Assembly (NCBI RefSeq): GCF_036689865.1
Contig: NZ_JBAHUQ010000043.1
Location: 1 to 43,138 of the forward strand
DNA: 43,138 nt
Direction: 5' to 3'
Origin: Magnetococcus sp. PR-3
Lineage (GTDB): Bacteria; Pseudomonadota; Magnetococcia; Magnetococcales; Magnetococcaceae
In this document: one piece after another, positions 8,744 through 17,558 of the stretch
Numbering within the stretch: position 1 is the first letter of the stretch
How the letters are laid out: each line of letters begins with the position of its first letter
Made by a program: the position numbers and the translations under genes
Notes under the pieces: model-generated
The model's input: the letters and a program-made list of their open reading frames with translations, nothing else
Databases searched by the model: none
Told to the model about the DNA's origin: nothing

Positions 8744-9068
8744 GCGGTTTTTCGTTTGACTTTCCAGTGAAGTAAAAGTAGTTTTTCCTGCAATCCGACA
8801 CGACTGAAACCTCAGTATCGTTTCCCCGGCCTACAAAAATCACCTGAAAATCCGCAGCGGCGGGCTGTTTTCGGTGCGTAAACCTTAAGAATGTTGGGTT
8901 TTGATGTTTTATAACCCTGCTTTAGATAATCAAGATGGATCTTGAAAATCGTCACTTAAAAGATGATTTAGCATAATCTTGGATGTGCGCACAAAGGCCA
9001 GACATGGTTTTTGTCCTCCATTCGTTTTTCTTACTCTCCCTTTCGCCAAACGACCTACGTGCACTCTC
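8744..9068. other. truD-rho divergent intergenic region / rho leader
   Basis: This 325-base region must carry both promoters. A candidate rho promoter is TTGATG (8901-8906), 18 bases, GATAAT (8925-8930), which would give a leader of about 130 nt. Rho leaders are often autoregulated by premature Rho-dependent termination. A frame open from 8979 into rho exists, but the conserved Rho N-terminus begins at 9069. Confidence 0.4.
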
Positions 9069-10322
9069 ATGAATCTCAAAGACTTGAAAACGATGACAGC
9101 GGCCGACCTCTCCGAAATGGCAGAGGAGCGGAAAATCGAAAACTACAGCGGTATGCGTCGGCAAGAGCTGATTTATGCTTTGCTGAAGACCGAGAGCGAG
9201 AATAACGGGCAGATTTACGGTGAAGGGGTTTTGGAAGTCCTGCAGGATGGCTTCGGCTTTCTGCGTGCACCCGATACCAACTACCTGCCTGGTCCTGATG
9301 ATATCTACGTCTCCCCCTCGCAGATCCGCCGTTTTGGCCTGCGTACCGGTGATGTGATTGAAGGTCAGATTCGCGCTCCTAAGGAGAGCGAGCGTTACTT
9401 CGCCCTGCTGCGGGTAGAACGTATCAACTATGAAGATCCCCTGAAGTCCCGAAACAAGATTCTGTTTGATAATCTCACCCCGCTCTATCCAGATGAGCGG
9501 CTGCAGATGGAGATTGAGAACGAGTCATCCAATCTGGAACCTCGGGTTTTGGATCTGGTGGTTCCCATCGGTAAAGGTCAGCGTGGCCTGATTGTGGCCC
9601 AGCCCCGTACCGGTAAAACCATGTTGATGCAGAAAATTGCCCACTCCATTGCGGAAAATCATCCTGAGACAGTGCTGTTGGTACTGCTGATTGATGAGCG
9701 CCCTGAAGAAGTGACCGACATGAAGCGTTCGGTACGGGGTGAAGTGGTCTCTTCTACCTTTGATGAGCCTGCAACCCGCCACGTTCAAGTTGCTGAAATG
9801 GTCTTGGAAAAAGCCAAGCGCTTGGTTGAGCATAAGCGTGATGTGGTTATTCTTCTGGACTCCATTACCCGTTTGGCGCGTGCCTACAACACCGTAGCTC
9901 CTTCTTCAGGTAAGGTGCTCTCGGGTGGTATTGATGCCAACGCCCTGCAACGTCCCAAGCGTTTCTTTGGTGCTGCACGAAATGTGGAAGAGGGTGGTTC
10001 TTTGACCATTCTGGCCACCGCTTTGGTGGATACCGGATCGCGTATGGATGAAGTGATCTTTGAAGAGTTCAAGGGTACCGGTAACATGGAGGTACACCTG
10101 GATCGTAAGTTGGTGGAGAAGCGTACCTTCCCCGCCATTGACATCGCCAAATCCGGCACCCGTAAGGAAGAGCTTCTGACCGGTCGGGACGAGCTTTCCA
10201 AGCTTTGGGTGTTGCGTCGCATTCTGCTCCCCATGGGTCCTTTGGATTCCATGAGTTTCCTCCTGGACAAATTGCGTGCGACCAAGGATAATAGCGAATT
10301 TTTCGAAAGCATGAACGGCTGA
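9069..10322 (+). CDS. rho: transcription termination factor Rho
   Basis: Hexameric RNA-dependent ATPase that terminates transcription at C-rich untranslated RNA. From MNLKDLKTM the product is 417 residues (419 in E. coli). The N-terminal domain (1-45) is followed by the cold-shock-like RNA-binding domain with GFGFLR and [10 protein letters not shown]. Next come the P-loop in [16 protein letters not shown] and the Walker B segment [16 protein letters not shown]. The Q- and R-loop segments follow, with the arginine-finger region RKEELL near the end. The start at 9069 is chosen on homology. rpmE follows 158 bases later. Confidence 0.98.
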   Translation: MNLKDLKTMTAADLSEMAEERKIENYSGMRRQELIYALLKTESENNGQIYGEGVLEVLQDGFGFLRAPDTNYLPGPDDIYVSPSQIRRFGLRTGDVIEGQIRAPKESERYFALLRVERINYEDPLKSRNKILFDNLTPLYPDERLQMEIENESSNLEPRVLDLVVPIGKGQRGLIVAQPRTGKTMLMQKIAHSIAENHPETVLLVLLIDERPEEVTDMKRSVRGEVVSSTFDEPATRHVQVAEMVLEKAKRLVEHKRDVVILLDSITRLARAYNTVAPSSGKVLSGGIDANALQRPKRFFGAARNVEEGGSLTILATALVDTGSRMDEVIFEEFKGTGNMEVHLDRKLVEKRTFPAIDIAKSGTRKEELLTGRDELSKLWVLRRILLPMGPLDSMSFLLDKLRATKDNSEFFESMNG

Positions 10323-10480
10323 TTGAAGCAGAGTCGGCGGCACGCCTGAGGGCCTGGTTACAACAGGTTGGCAGGTGCTTTGCTTTAAACGCGTTAAAAT
10401 AGCTCTATGGTCATGGCGATCATGGGGTATGAACATGTAACTCAAGAACAGAGCCGTCGGGCCAGCAAGGACGAAGCACC

Positions 10481-10693
10481 ATGAAAGAAGGCATCCACCC
10501 CAAGTATGAAGAGGCCACTTTTACGTGTGCCAGCTGCTCCAACGAAATTAAGACCCGCTCCACCGGCGGCGACATCACTTTGGGTGTCTGCTCCGCGTGC
10601 CACCCGTTCTTTACTGGTAAGCACAAGTTGGTGGATACTGCCGGTCGTGTTGAGCGTTTCCGTCGTAAGTACGGTAATCAAGCTCAAAAATAA
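10481..10693 (+). CDS. rpmE: 50S ribosomal protein L31
   Basis: Small L31 protein of the bridge between ribosomal subunits. Its 70 residues begin MKEGIHPKY, with the C-type zinc-binding cysteines visible in CASC and [11 protein letters not shown], so this is the zinc-containing paralogue type. It ends in a basic RFRRKYG tail. It sits downstream of rho, an order seen in several proteobacteria. A strong terminator follows 27 bases after the stop. Confidence 0.97.
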   Translation: MKEGIHPKYEEATFTCASCSNEIKTRSTGGDITLGVCSACHPFFTGKHKLVDTAGRVERFRRKYGNQAQK

Positions 10694-10720
10694 GACCTAC
10701 GCCTTACTAGACGTACTAAA

Positions 10721-10752
10721 AAAGCCCAGCACCACTAGTGCTGGGCTTTTTC
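10721..10752 (+). terminator. intrinsic terminator of rpmE
   Basis: A 12-bp stem (AAAGCCCAGCAC with its complement) around CACTA is followed by a T-rich run. It is oriented to end rpmE, and possibly rho-rpmE, transcription. Confidence 0.85.
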
Positions 10753-11016
10753 TGTTTTTATTACAATGATTTGCGTGTTTGGCCTGGGTGGTTTCAATGG
10801 GTTAGCGAGCAGCTAAAACTACGTTTTTTTATTGCCTAATGACCAATAAAATGACGAATCACAAATTTTTTTCTTTGGAATTCAATATCTTTTTCCGATT
10901 TTAAGTTTTATAGTGCATTTAGGCCCTTGACATAAATAGGGCTAAGTGCATTGAAACTTGTCCATCTGGACGTTTGACCCCTGGTTTTTAGGGGGTAGTA
11001 CCTGGGAGGTAATCCT
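10753..11016. other. ogt upstream region
   Basis: AT-rich non-coding sequence. TTGACA at 10927-10932 is a good -35 match, but the hexamer 17 bases later (ATTGAA) is a poor -10. The promoter is therefore tentative. GGGAGGT at 11004-11010 is the ribosome-binding site for the GTG start of the next gene. Confidence 0.35.
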
Positions 11017-11508
11017 GTGTCTTTTTTGCCCTATGATTCGCCCGTTGGCATGTTGTGGTTGGAACTCCGTCAGGGGGCGTTGGTATCGCTCTCCTGGTCA
11101 CTACCGGACTCCATGGCAGATCCTCAGGAAGATGCGGAAGTGTGTCGTCGTGTTACCCGTTGGTTGGATGACTACTTTAAACGCGCTCCTCGTCCGGTCG
11201 ACTTTACCGTTCGTCCAGATGGTACCGTCTTTCAACAGAAAGTTTGGCGGGAGATGAGTAAGGTTGGACCTGGTGAGACCATGACCTATGGGGAGCTGGC
11301 CAAGCGTTTAAACAGCTCTGCCCGTGCGGTTGGTGTTGCTGCAGGTCAAAACCCCATTCCTGTAATTATCCCATGTCATCGTGTGGTTGGTGCCAAGGAG
11401 CTGGGGGGGTATAGTGGCCATGGTGGTTTACAGACCAAGCGGACACTGCTTAGTCTGGAAGGTGCCCTGATTGGTGATATGGGTATTCCTTATCGTCAGG
11501 CTTCATAA
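11017..11508 (+). CDS. ogt: methylated-DNA-[protein]-cysteine S-methyltransferase
   Basis: Suicide DNA-repair protein that transfers the alkyl group from O6-alkylguanine to its own cysteine. The active site is IIPCHRV with nucleophile C120, followed by GGYSGHGGLQTKR. The DNA-binding helix-turn-helix (TYGELAKRLN..ARAVG) precedes it at about 90-110. Its 163 residues match the Ogt/C-terminal Ada class without the Ada N-terminal domain. The start is GTG at 11017, six bases after a strong GGGAGGT. It is a single gene with its own terminator. Confidence 0.95.
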   Translation: MSFLPYDSPVGMLWLELRQGALVSLSWSLPDSMADPQEDAEVCRRVTRWLDDYFKRAPRPVDFTVRPDGTVFQQKVWREMSKVGPGETMTYGELAKRLNSSARAVGVAAGQNPIPVIIPCHRVVGAKELGGYSGHGGLQTKRTLLSLEGALIGDMGIPYRQAS

Positions 11509-11554
11509 TATGAGTTAACCACCCTATTGGGTGTGACGTACGAGATATCATTTT

Positions 11555-11591
11555 CGGGCCGGAGGGGTAGGATACCCTCTGGCCCGTTTTT
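11555..11591 (+). terminator. intrinsic terminator of ogt
   Basis: CGGGCC-GGAGGG...CCCTCT-GGCCCG forms an interrupted GC-rich stem followed by TTTTTA. It lies 47 bases after the ogt stop. Confidence 0.75.
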
Positions 11592-12562
11592 ATTGGGGCT
11601 GCTAGCTTAAACCACACCATAAAAATGTCATACGCTCGGCTGTTTTTTGGGCTAAATGTTCATCACCCTGTTAAAGGGGTCACACGTGTTGAGGGTGATA
11701 TGTTGAATGGGCAGGGATGGTATGGGTAGAGAGTGCGAGAAAAAGCACCTGCTTTTATGGTGGGGTGGTTCTGCTTGGGTTGAGTTGTCTGCCACGTCAT
11801 ATGGAGCTGAAAAGGGATTACGCCTAGTTTCCAATGTGGTCAGAGGGGATCCTTTAAAGGCTGTATGGACCATGAATTTGGCCAACTGTGCAAGCGGTAG
11901 CAGGGCAGGCAGGGTTGTAGAGAGGTTGTATAAGGCGTTTGCTAAGCAAGAGTTTTTGCGTGGGCAGATAGGATGAATGTCGCCAGATTGGAACAGGTAT
12001 ACGTGTTTAAACCCCATAACCAACAGTCCACTTTCTATAGCACCCTGTCCACGAGTAAGTAAATACTGTGTTGGGGCTGTATTGGTATAGGGCCTGAGCA
12101 CTGTTAAGGGGGGGGTCTACGGTCATTCGGTGCCACTGGTCCCGGTCAACCAGCCCCGGAGATGCTCAGGTAGAAAACCCTGATATCTTGGTGTTGAAAC
12201 AGAGATTCTAGACTTGAGAGGTTACAAATCTTACGCAGGGTCACCTCTTGACGCTTAGGGTTCGTTATCCCAGTGGATATGAGGATCTAGCGGGTTACTT
12301 GGGGCCGTGACAAGCCGGTTTGCAGTATGAATTCTCCGACCATATCCGTGGCACGGGTTGATAGGATATGGCGTGTATTCTCTCCTTTGGGTATAGGTTG
12401 TCCCTGCCAAGGTTATCCATACGGACCTTTTATAGGCGTATGAAATATAGTCTTTTTAACTTCAAAGGGTTTGGGCCCATGCCCCAGACAGTAGAGAATG
12501 GCATGGACCCAATGTTCAGGTGGTATCAAACCGTTGAAACGGCTAGAACCCTCACGGTTTGT
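11592..12562. other. gene-poor gap of about 1 kb
   Basis: No supported gene. Opposed open frames exist at about 11707-11976 (plus) and 11652-12101 (minus), but both are low-complexity, lack recognisable motifs and look like chance frames. CCATATCC and GGATATGG (12340-12347 and 12364-12371) form an isolated inverted repeat. The right end is convergent with the 3' end of the metallo-hydrolase gene. It could be a decayed gene, but I cannot recognise which. Confidence 0.4.
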
Positions 12563-13705
12563 TTAGCGTACTGAAGCGTGTGCGTGGTCCTGAGGGTGGT
12601 GGATCGGTTGTAAATGTTTCCACCAAGATGTAGTGGGGTACGCTTCGGTTAGGGTGAATCGTTGCCCAATCATGGGGGTGATGATTTGAAGATCTTTGAG
12701 GGATGCCGCCTTTTTTAGCCGCTCAATGGGTTCATTCCAGGTATGGAGTGAGAGGTTGAATCGCCCCCAGTGGATCGGTAATAGCGCCTCTCCACGTAGA
12801 TCTTGGTGGGCCTGAGCGGTCTGTTCGGGAAACATATGTACGTTGGGCCAGCCTGGGTTATACGCACCACACTCCAGCATGGTGAGATCAAACGGCCCAA
12901 GACGGTCACCAATCTCTTTAAAACCGGGAAAGTAGCCGCTATCCCCACTAAAGAAGATATTTTCTGATTGACCACGTATGGCCCAGCTTGCCCATAGGGT
13001 TTGATTACCCCCTGTCAGGCTACGACCAGAGAAGTGGCGGGCCGGTGTTGCGGTTAAGGTCAGGGGCCCCAATGTGGTCTCCTGCCACCAATCCCGTTCG
13101 ATAATTTTCTGTTCAGGGACCCCCCAGCGTTGGAGGTGGGCCCCCACACCCAATGGAACCACAAAGTGATCCACCTTGGGGCCAAGTTTTTTTATGCTCT
13201 GCATATCCAGGTGATCGTAGTGATCATGGGAGATCACCACGATATTAATGTGTTCCACAGTATCCAGGGTGATGGGCAGTTCAGGGAAAAAACTTTTTGG
13301 GGGGAGCCATGCAAAGGGAGAAGCATGGTTACTGAAAACAGGGTCCATGAGTACAGTTTGACCATCCATCTCCAATAATAAGGTAGAGTGCCCCATCCAG
13401 GTAATATGGCTACGACCATCGTCTACCTTAAGGGTGCTGAGCTTATGAACGGGAATGGGTTGGGTCGGGGGGCGGCCAGGTCGGGTAAAGATCCACTGGT
13501 AGAGGGTTGACCAGAAGTGGCCTTTCTCCAGGCCCTGAGGCGTGGGGATGGTGTTCATGAATTGGCCATCCTCATAGCGGCTTGTACGGTTTGTATGGGT
13601 GTGTTCAGACATGGGTTCTAAACCTCCAAAAGGTTCGGTTTGCACCAAGGTGCAACCCACTAAAATGAGGGTTATGATGAGTAAAAGGGTCAATCGCTTG
13701 GCCAT
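12563..13705 (-). CDS. metallo-beta-lactamase-fold lipoprotein (NAPE-PLD/UlaG-like hydrolase)
   Basis: Predicted envelope hydrolase. The N-terminus is a lipoprotein signal with lipobox LVGC (C18). The metal site HDHYDH (H160, H162, D164, H165) follows the ITWMGHSTLLLE strand typical of NAPE-hydrolysing phospholipase D and UlaG-like enzymes. FFSGDSGYFPGF and IHWGRFNLS carry later metal ligands. Its 380 residues include a linker of about 80 residues after the lipid anchor. The substrate is unknown; phospholipid N-acyl derivatives are a family-based guess. It is transcribed downstream of a TetR regulator and has its own copy of the same operator 23 bases upstream, so it is probably the regulator's target. 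Confidence 0.85.
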   Translation of the reverse strand: MAKRLTLLLIITLILVGCTLVQTEPFGGLEPMSEHTHTNRTSRYEDGQFMNTIPTPQGLEKGHFWSTLYQWIFTRPGRPPTQPIPVHKLSTLKVDDGRSHITWMGHSTLLLEMDGQTVLMDPVFSNHASPFAWLPPKSFFPELPITLDTVEHINIVVISHDHYDHLDMQSIKKLGPKVDHFVVPLGVGAHLQRWGVPEQKIIERDWWQETTLGPLTLTATPARHFSGRSLTGGNQTLWASWAIRGQSENIFFSGDSGYFPGFKEIGDRLGPFDLTMLECGAYNPGWPNVHMFPEQTAQAHQDLRGEALLPIHWGRFNLSLHTWNEPIERLKKAASLKDLQIITPMIGQRFTLTEAYPTTSWWKHLQPIHHPQDHAHASVR

Positions 13706-13727
13706 AGTGATCGCTCTATCTGCTAAC

Positions 13728-13741
13728 TGACTGGTCAGTCA
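13728..13741. promoter_or_regulatory. TetR operator in front of the metallo-hydrolase lipoprotein
   Basis: TGACTGGTCAGTCA has perfect TGACTG/CAGTCA arms around GT. It matches the site upstream of the tetR gene (14368-14381) at 12 of 14 positions. Both are followed by ATAAAA and AGGT-like sequence, implying a duplicated operator/promoter element. Confidence 0.7.
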
Positions 13742-13767
13742 TAAAAGGTTAAAAAAAAGCCCACGGT

Positions 13768-14346
13768 TTAATGGGTAGTGATGCCTTGCCAGTAGACATG
13801 AAAACCTTGTGCAATCGTGGTTTGTGTCTCTGTAGCCTCTCCCTCTGGTGTTCTTAGGAAGGTGATGGTGGCATTAATAAGGGCGCCAGCCATGGTTAGG
13901 TGATAGGTGACGGGGAGGTCGCAGATGATTTTCTCCTTTATACCCATCTGCATATCCATGGAGAAGCCAGTGAATTCAGCTGCCATGGCTTCACGTGTCT
14001 CTTGGGAGACCAGCTCTGAGAGACGTAGTTGCTCCATGAGATCATAGTGTGTGGGGTTGTTCTGTGCCCACAGGATCATACCTGTCCATGCTTGTAGCAG
14101 TTTTTCCCTTAGGTGCGCTTTAGGGTCCCAGTTGGCCATAATATGGGCATAGAGATCTTTTTTAAGCCGTATATAGACTGCATCAATCAGGATATCTTTG
14201 GAGCTGAAGTAATGAAATAGGGTACCGGTGGCAACCTGAGCCTCTTTGGCAATACTGGCCGTTGAGGTTTTCCAGAAGCCATCTCTGGCAAAAAGGTAGA
14301 TGGCCGCTTCTAGAATGCGGGTCTTTTTATCTTTTAAGGTATCCAT
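13768..14346 (-). CDS. TetR/AcrR-family transcriptional repressor
   Basis: One-component ligand-responsive repressor. The N-terminal helix-turn-helix is clear: TRILEAAIYLFARDGF, then TSTASIAKEAQVATGTLFHYFSSKDIL, within about the first 60 residues. The remaining 130 residues form the variable ligand domain. I start it at ATG 14346 (192 residues) because the upstream in-frame ATG at 14382 lies inside the palindromic operator. It is upstream of and co-directional with the metallo-hydrolase lipoprotein gene. Matching operators precede both, indicating autoregulation plus control of that gene. The ligand is unknown. Confidence 0.9.
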   Translation of the reverse strand: MDTLKDKKTRILEAAIYLFARDGFWKTSTASIAKEAQVATGTLFHYFSSKDILIDAVYIRLKKDLYAHIMANWDPKAHLREKLLQAWTGMILWAQNNPTHYDLMEQLRLSELVSQETREAMAAEFTGFSMDMQMGIKEKIICDLPVTYHLTMAGALINATITFLRTPEGEATETQTTIAQGFHVYWQGITTH

Positions 14347-14367
14347 GGATCTGACTTTAGCTCTGAT

Positions 14368-14381
14368 TGAGTGATCAGTCA
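14368..14381. promoter_or_regulatory. TetR autoregulatory operator
   Basis: TGAGTGATCAGTCA is a near-palindrome, extended by flanking TGATTGA/TCAATCA (14364-14385). It lies about 20 bases upstream of the chosen tetR start. It is the sister of the site at 13728-13741. Confidence 0.7.
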
Positions 14382-14385
14382 ATCA

Positions 14386-14920
14386 TAAAAAGGTAAGCGC
14401 TATCTTAGCCTCCTAACGGGGTGAAATAGTCATATAGGGGCGGGTTTTTTAGGGGGTAGATATCCATGGCATCTACCTGTCCATGAGGGATGCAGATTCG
14501 TCCCGAAATGTCCCTGGGCAAGAGGTCACCAAGAACAGGGTGGTTATAAGACAGAAGGGGATGTCTAAAAAAGAAGGAAGGACAAATCATGACCAAACGG
14601 CCCACCCTGAGCGGAAGAGTTCACATTCTACCTGTTTACCTGCAAGCCTGTGGTGGCGCGGAAAGAGCAGGTACCTCTAATCGTGAAAAAGCGCGTACAG
14701 GTGGCGCATCATTAAAAAATCTAGGGATAGTTTTAGTTGAGTGGACCCACACTGAAGGCGTAAACCGATCCGTCCTCAAGAGTGAGCAAGTCATGCTTTT
14801 GGGGTGTTCAAAAAGGTCGTTCGGAAGGCAACAGACAGATAATGCATAGCAGGACACCAAGGGTACAACGCTTTGGAATGCCCCTCCGACCATCTGATTA
14901 CTATTTGATTGCTAGAAACA
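14386..14920. other. intergenic gap between tetR and tRNA terminator
   Basis: No convincing gene. The best frame is plus-strand 14589-14849 (86 codons), preceded by GAAGGAAGG eight bases before its ATG. Its peptide (begins MTKRPTLSGR) has no recognisable family and low sequence quality, so I leave it as a possibility only. Confidence 0.35.
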
Positions 14921-14923
14921 AAA

Positions 14924-14952
14924 AAGGCTTACGATGTGAATCGTAAGCCTTT
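14924..14952 (-). terminator. intrinsic terminator of tRNA-Arg
   Basis: On the minus strand, AGGCTTACGA with its complement makes a perfect 10-bp stem. It is followed by TTTTTTG, directly downstream of the tRNA 3' end. Confidence 0.88.
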
Positions 14953-14960
14953 GATATAAA

Positions 14961-15037
14961 TGGCGCGCGGTAGAGGATTCGAACCTCTGACCTTTGGCTT
15001 CGGAGGCCAACACTCTATCCGGCTGAGCTAACCGCGC
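14961..15037 (-). tRNA. tRNA-Arg(CCG)
   Basis: 77-nt cloverleaf. Acceptor arms are GCGCGGT and ACCGCGC with discriminator G and encoded CCA. The D-arm is GCTCAGCCGGATAGAGT. The anticodon stem TTGGC/GCCAA encloses loop CTCCGAA, giving anticodon CCG (decodes CGG). The T-arm is AGAGG-TTCGAAT-CCTCT. It stands alone with its own promoter and terminator. Confidence 0.96.
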
Positions 15038-15061
15038 GTAGACAGAAATTTTGGATGTGCA

Positions 15062-15090
15062 ACTATAGGTACTGGACGCTGGATTGTCAA
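15062..15090 (-). promoter_or_regulatory. sigma-70 promoter of tRNA-Arg
   Basis: On the minus strand, TTGACA (15090-15085) and TATAGT (15067-15062) are separated by exactly 17 bases. Transcription would start roughly 15-20 bases before the mature tRNA 5' end. Confidence 0.8.
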
Positions 15091-15352
15091 AGGCCAAATG
15101 AGAGCAACTTGACAACGGCAAGCAGGCAACCTACGGTAGCACGAATGCAATGTCACACCATGGTGGCTTGTAGGGTAGAAAATGGAAGAATGGATTTCCT
15201 TTTTTTTAAGGAAATTGGAACATATGCCCCCTTGGTATGCCTAAGGTGGGAACATGGACAGCAGCGTATGCCATTGAGCGGTGGACCCCTATAAAAAAGG
15301 TCCAGGTGGTAGCGCCAATATCTCTTTATGTGCAAGAGGAGCAGACCAGATC
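15091..15352. other. trxA upstream region
   Basis: Non-coding region between the divergent tRNA promoter and trxA. An AAGAGGAG element at 15334-15341 is the trxA ribosome-binding site. TATAAA at 15290 could be a -10 box, but no good -35 is positioned for it. Confidence 0.35.
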
Positions 15353-15685
15353 ATGAGCGAAAATGTCACGAGCACCACAGATAGCCAGTTTGAAGCCGAC
15401 GTTCTGCAAGAAGATAAGCCGGTATTGGTGGATTTCTGGGCCGAGTGGTGTGGCCCCTGTAAGCAGGTTGCCCCTTTCCTGGAGCAGCTGGCTCAGGATA
15501 AGGCGGATAGCCTGAAAGTGGTCAAATTGAACATTGATGAGAACCCCAACGTTCCCGGTCGCTTCGGTGTACGTGGTATCCCCACCTTGATGATTTTTAA
15601 AGGTGGCCAGATCCAGGCTTCCAAGATTGGCGCCATGCCTAAATCCAAGCTGTATGAGTGGGTAGATGAAGCCATGGCTGGCTAA
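15353..15685 (+). CDS. trxA: thioredoxin
   Basis: Small cytoplasmic disulfide reductase that keeps protein dithiols reduced using thioredoxin reductase. The active site WCGPC gives C33 and C36. It is preceded by KPVLVDFWAEW and followed by the cis-Pro region RGIPTLMIFKGG. Its 110 residues match E. coli thioredoxin 1 (109). ATG at 15353 is chosen because AAGAGGAG precedes it and the family N-terminus fits; an in-frame ATG at 15281 would add 24 unrelated residues. It has its own terminator. Confidence 0.97.
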   Translation: MSENVTSTTDSQFEADVLQEDKPVLVDFWAEWCGPCKQVAPFLEQLAQDKADSLKVVKLNIDENPNVPGRFGVRGIPTLMIFKGGQIQASKIGAMPKSKLYEWVDEAMAG

Positions 15686-15705
15686 GTCATCCCCATTGGA
15701 TGTAT

Positions 15706-15740
15706 AAAAAAAGGCTGGTCATTTCGACCAGCCTTTTTTT
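15706..15740 (+). terminator. intrinsic terminator of trxA
   Basis: AAAAAAAGGCTGGTC-ATTTC-GACCAGCCTTTTTTT is a long perfect stem with poly-A on the 5' arm and poly-T on the 3' arm. It is probably active in both directions. Confidence 0.9.
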
Positions 15741-15928
15741 AATTCTACCTGGACACAACGGTACCTTCATAAAAAGGTCCAACATCCACCGTGATCAGGT
15801 GACACTTTTTTCAAGCCTTTTTTATCCAAGCACTTTGTTTCATCCTGACTCAATCATGGTACCGTGTTTTTATACTGTGTACCCTGTAGCATGGCCTTTT
15901 TCCTATTTACCCCAACGGGTTCACGACC

Positions 15929-16645
15929 ATGGAAACCATCACCCAACGTTTGGAACAGATACAAGAGCGTATCATCACAGCCTGTCAACGCGTGGGCCGT
16001 TCCCCTCAGGAGATTCAGCTCATGGCGGTCTCCAAACGTAAACCAGCACAAGCCATAGAAGAAGCTTTGCAGGCAGGCCATCTCCTCTTTGGAGAGAACC
16101 GGGTGCAGGAGGCCAGAGAGAAGCTGCCGGCGGTTCAGATACCTGCAGAGGCCACCCCTCAGTGGCATCTTATTGGTCCTTTACAGAAGAATAAGGTCAA
16201 ATACATTGGCGGCTTGTTTCATATGGTGCAGACCGTAGATACATTGGAGCTGGCTGAGGCGATAGATAAACGTATGGGCCAGGAGCAGCGGAACATGCCG
16301 ATACTGTTGCAGGTCAATGTGGGGGGTGAGGTACAGAAAAGTGGGATGGCACCGGATGATCTGGAGGCGGTGGTCACCGCCATTGCCCCGCTACAAGGGG
16401 TGACGGTAAAAGGGTTGATGACGGTACCACCCTTTGCAGAAGATCCTGAACAGGTACGTCCCTACTTCCGTGCGTTGCGTACCCTGGCCACCCATGTCAA
16501 ACAGATGCGCTTACCCGGTGTTCATATGGATGAACTCTCTATGGGTATGAGTCACGATTTTCATGTCGCCATTGAAGAAGGGGCGACCATGGTACGGGTG
16601 GGGAGCGCACTGTTTGGTGCCCGTGAACCGTTATCGTCCGATTGA
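15929..16645 (+). CDS. yggS: YggS-family PLP homeostasis protein
   Basis: Pyridoxal-phosphate-binding protein of the alanine-racemase-like barrel fold that buffers cellular PLP and affects amino-acid and keto-acid balance. K36 in AVSKRKPA is at the exact position of the PLP lysine of E. coli YggS. LFGENRVQEA, WHLIGPLQKNK, LMTVPP and LSMGMSHDF are family signatures. Its 238 residues are typical. It leads the yggS-proC-yggT-yggU cluster, 74 bases ahead of proC. This neighbourhood is conserved across many proteobacteria. Confidence 0.95.
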   Translation: METITQRLEQIQERIITACQRVGRSPQEIQLMAVSKRKPAQAIEEALQAGHLLFGENRVQEAREKLPAVQIPAEATPQWHLIGPLQKNKVKYIGGLFHMVQTVDTLELAEAIDKRMGQEQRNMPILLQVNVGGEVQKSGMAPDDLEAVVTAIAPLQGVTVKGLMTVPPFAEDPEQVRPYFRALRTLATHVKQMRLPGVHMDELSMGMSHDFHVAIEEGATMVRVGSALFGAREPLSSD

Positions 16646-16719
16646 TTCTGGAAAGCGGATCGTACAGAGGCTATGCTCATAGCCCACGGATTTCTGATAG
16701 CCTGTTGAGAGTCAAAGAT

Positions 16720-17535
16720 ATGTCCACCCATCCTCAAATCGCCTTTCTAGGCGGCGGTAATATGGCCAGTGCCATCCTTGCGGGCCTACGTCAGGCAGAA
16801 TTTCCTGGACGTAACCTCCATGTGGGCGAGCCTAATACTGACCAGCGTACGGCGCTACAGTCCAAATTTGGTCTGCAGGGTCATGCACAAAACCGCGATG
16901 CCGTGACGGGGGCTGACTTGGTTGTGGTCGCGGTTAAGCCTAACCTGGTTCCCATCGTGTTGGCGGATGTGGCGGAACACCTACCCCCCACGGCTGTGGT
17001 GCTCTCCATAGCAGCGGGTATGGATCTGGATACCATGGCGGATGCGCTCAATGGGCCACAGCCGATCATTCGTGCCATGCCTAATACCCCGGCTTTGGTG
17101 GGGGAGGGGGTGACGGTACTCTGCCCCAATGACCATGTGACCGATGCTCAGCTTACCCAGGCTAAAACGGTACTAGAGAGTGTGGGGCAGGTGGCTGTGG
17201 TGAAGCAGGAGAGCTTGATTGATGGTGTCACAGCACTGTCTGGATCAGGGCCGGCATATGTGTTTTTGATGGCGGAAGCACTCTCAGATGGTGGTGTCTC
17301 CTGTGGGCTGCCTCGGGATCTGGCTGATCAATTGGCGGTACAGACCCTGCTGGGATCAGCCACCCTTTTACGGGAGAGTGGTGAACACCCGGGAGTCTTA
17401 AAAAACCGGGTTACCTCACCCGGTGGTACCACCATTGCTGGGATGGGGGTGTTGGAACGTCATGGTGTGCGTGGTGCATTGATTGATGCGGTACAGGCTG
17501 CCTGGAGCCGTTCCAAGGAACTCAGTGGTAAGTAA
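16720..17535 (+). CDS. proC: pyrroline-5-carboxylate reductase
   Basis: Last step of proline biosynthesis: NAD(P)H-dependent reduction of 1-pyrroline-5-carboxylate. The Rossmann motif FLGGGNMASAIL lies at the N-terminus. The C-terminal dimer/active-site signature VTSPGGTTIAGMGVLE is intact. From ATG 16720 it has 271 residues; an in-frame ATG at 16642 would add 26 residues that lie before the normal family start. It follows yggS and is followed after 23 bases by yggT. Confidence 0.96.
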   Translation: MSTHPQIAFLGGGNMASAILAGLRQAEFPGRNLHVGEPNTDQRTALQSKFGLQGHAQNRDAVTGADLVVVAVKPNLVPIVLADVAEHLPPTAVVLSIAAGMDLDTMADALNGPQPIIRAMPNTPALVGEGVTVLCPNDHVTDAQLTQAKTVLESVGQVAVVKQESLIDGVTALSGSGPAYVFLMAEALSDGGVSCGLPRDLADQLAVQTLLGSATLLRESGEHPGVLKNRVTSPGGTTIAGMGVLERHGVRGALIDAVQAAWSRSKELSGK

Positions 17536-17558
17536 GTACGTGTAAGGAATAAATATCC

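Noticed and set aside
8979-9068. N-terminal extension of Rho by 30 residues
   Set aside because: The extension is Cys/Pro-rich and unlike any Rho, while a start at 9069 gives the normal length and N-terminal domain.
9906-10445. Antisense frame of about 180 codons opposite rho
   Set aside because: rho is unmistakable on the other strand and the antisense peptide looks random.
11652-12101. Minus-strand frame of 149 codons in the 1-kb gap
   Set aside because: No ribosome-binding site, low-quality composition rich in Thr/Pro/Leu, no motif, and overlapped by an equally unconvincing plus-strand frame.
14589-14849. Plus-strand 86-codon frame with GAAGGAAGG upstream
   Set aside because: Only the ribosome-binding site supports it; the peptide is not recognisable and the region otherwise looks non-coding.
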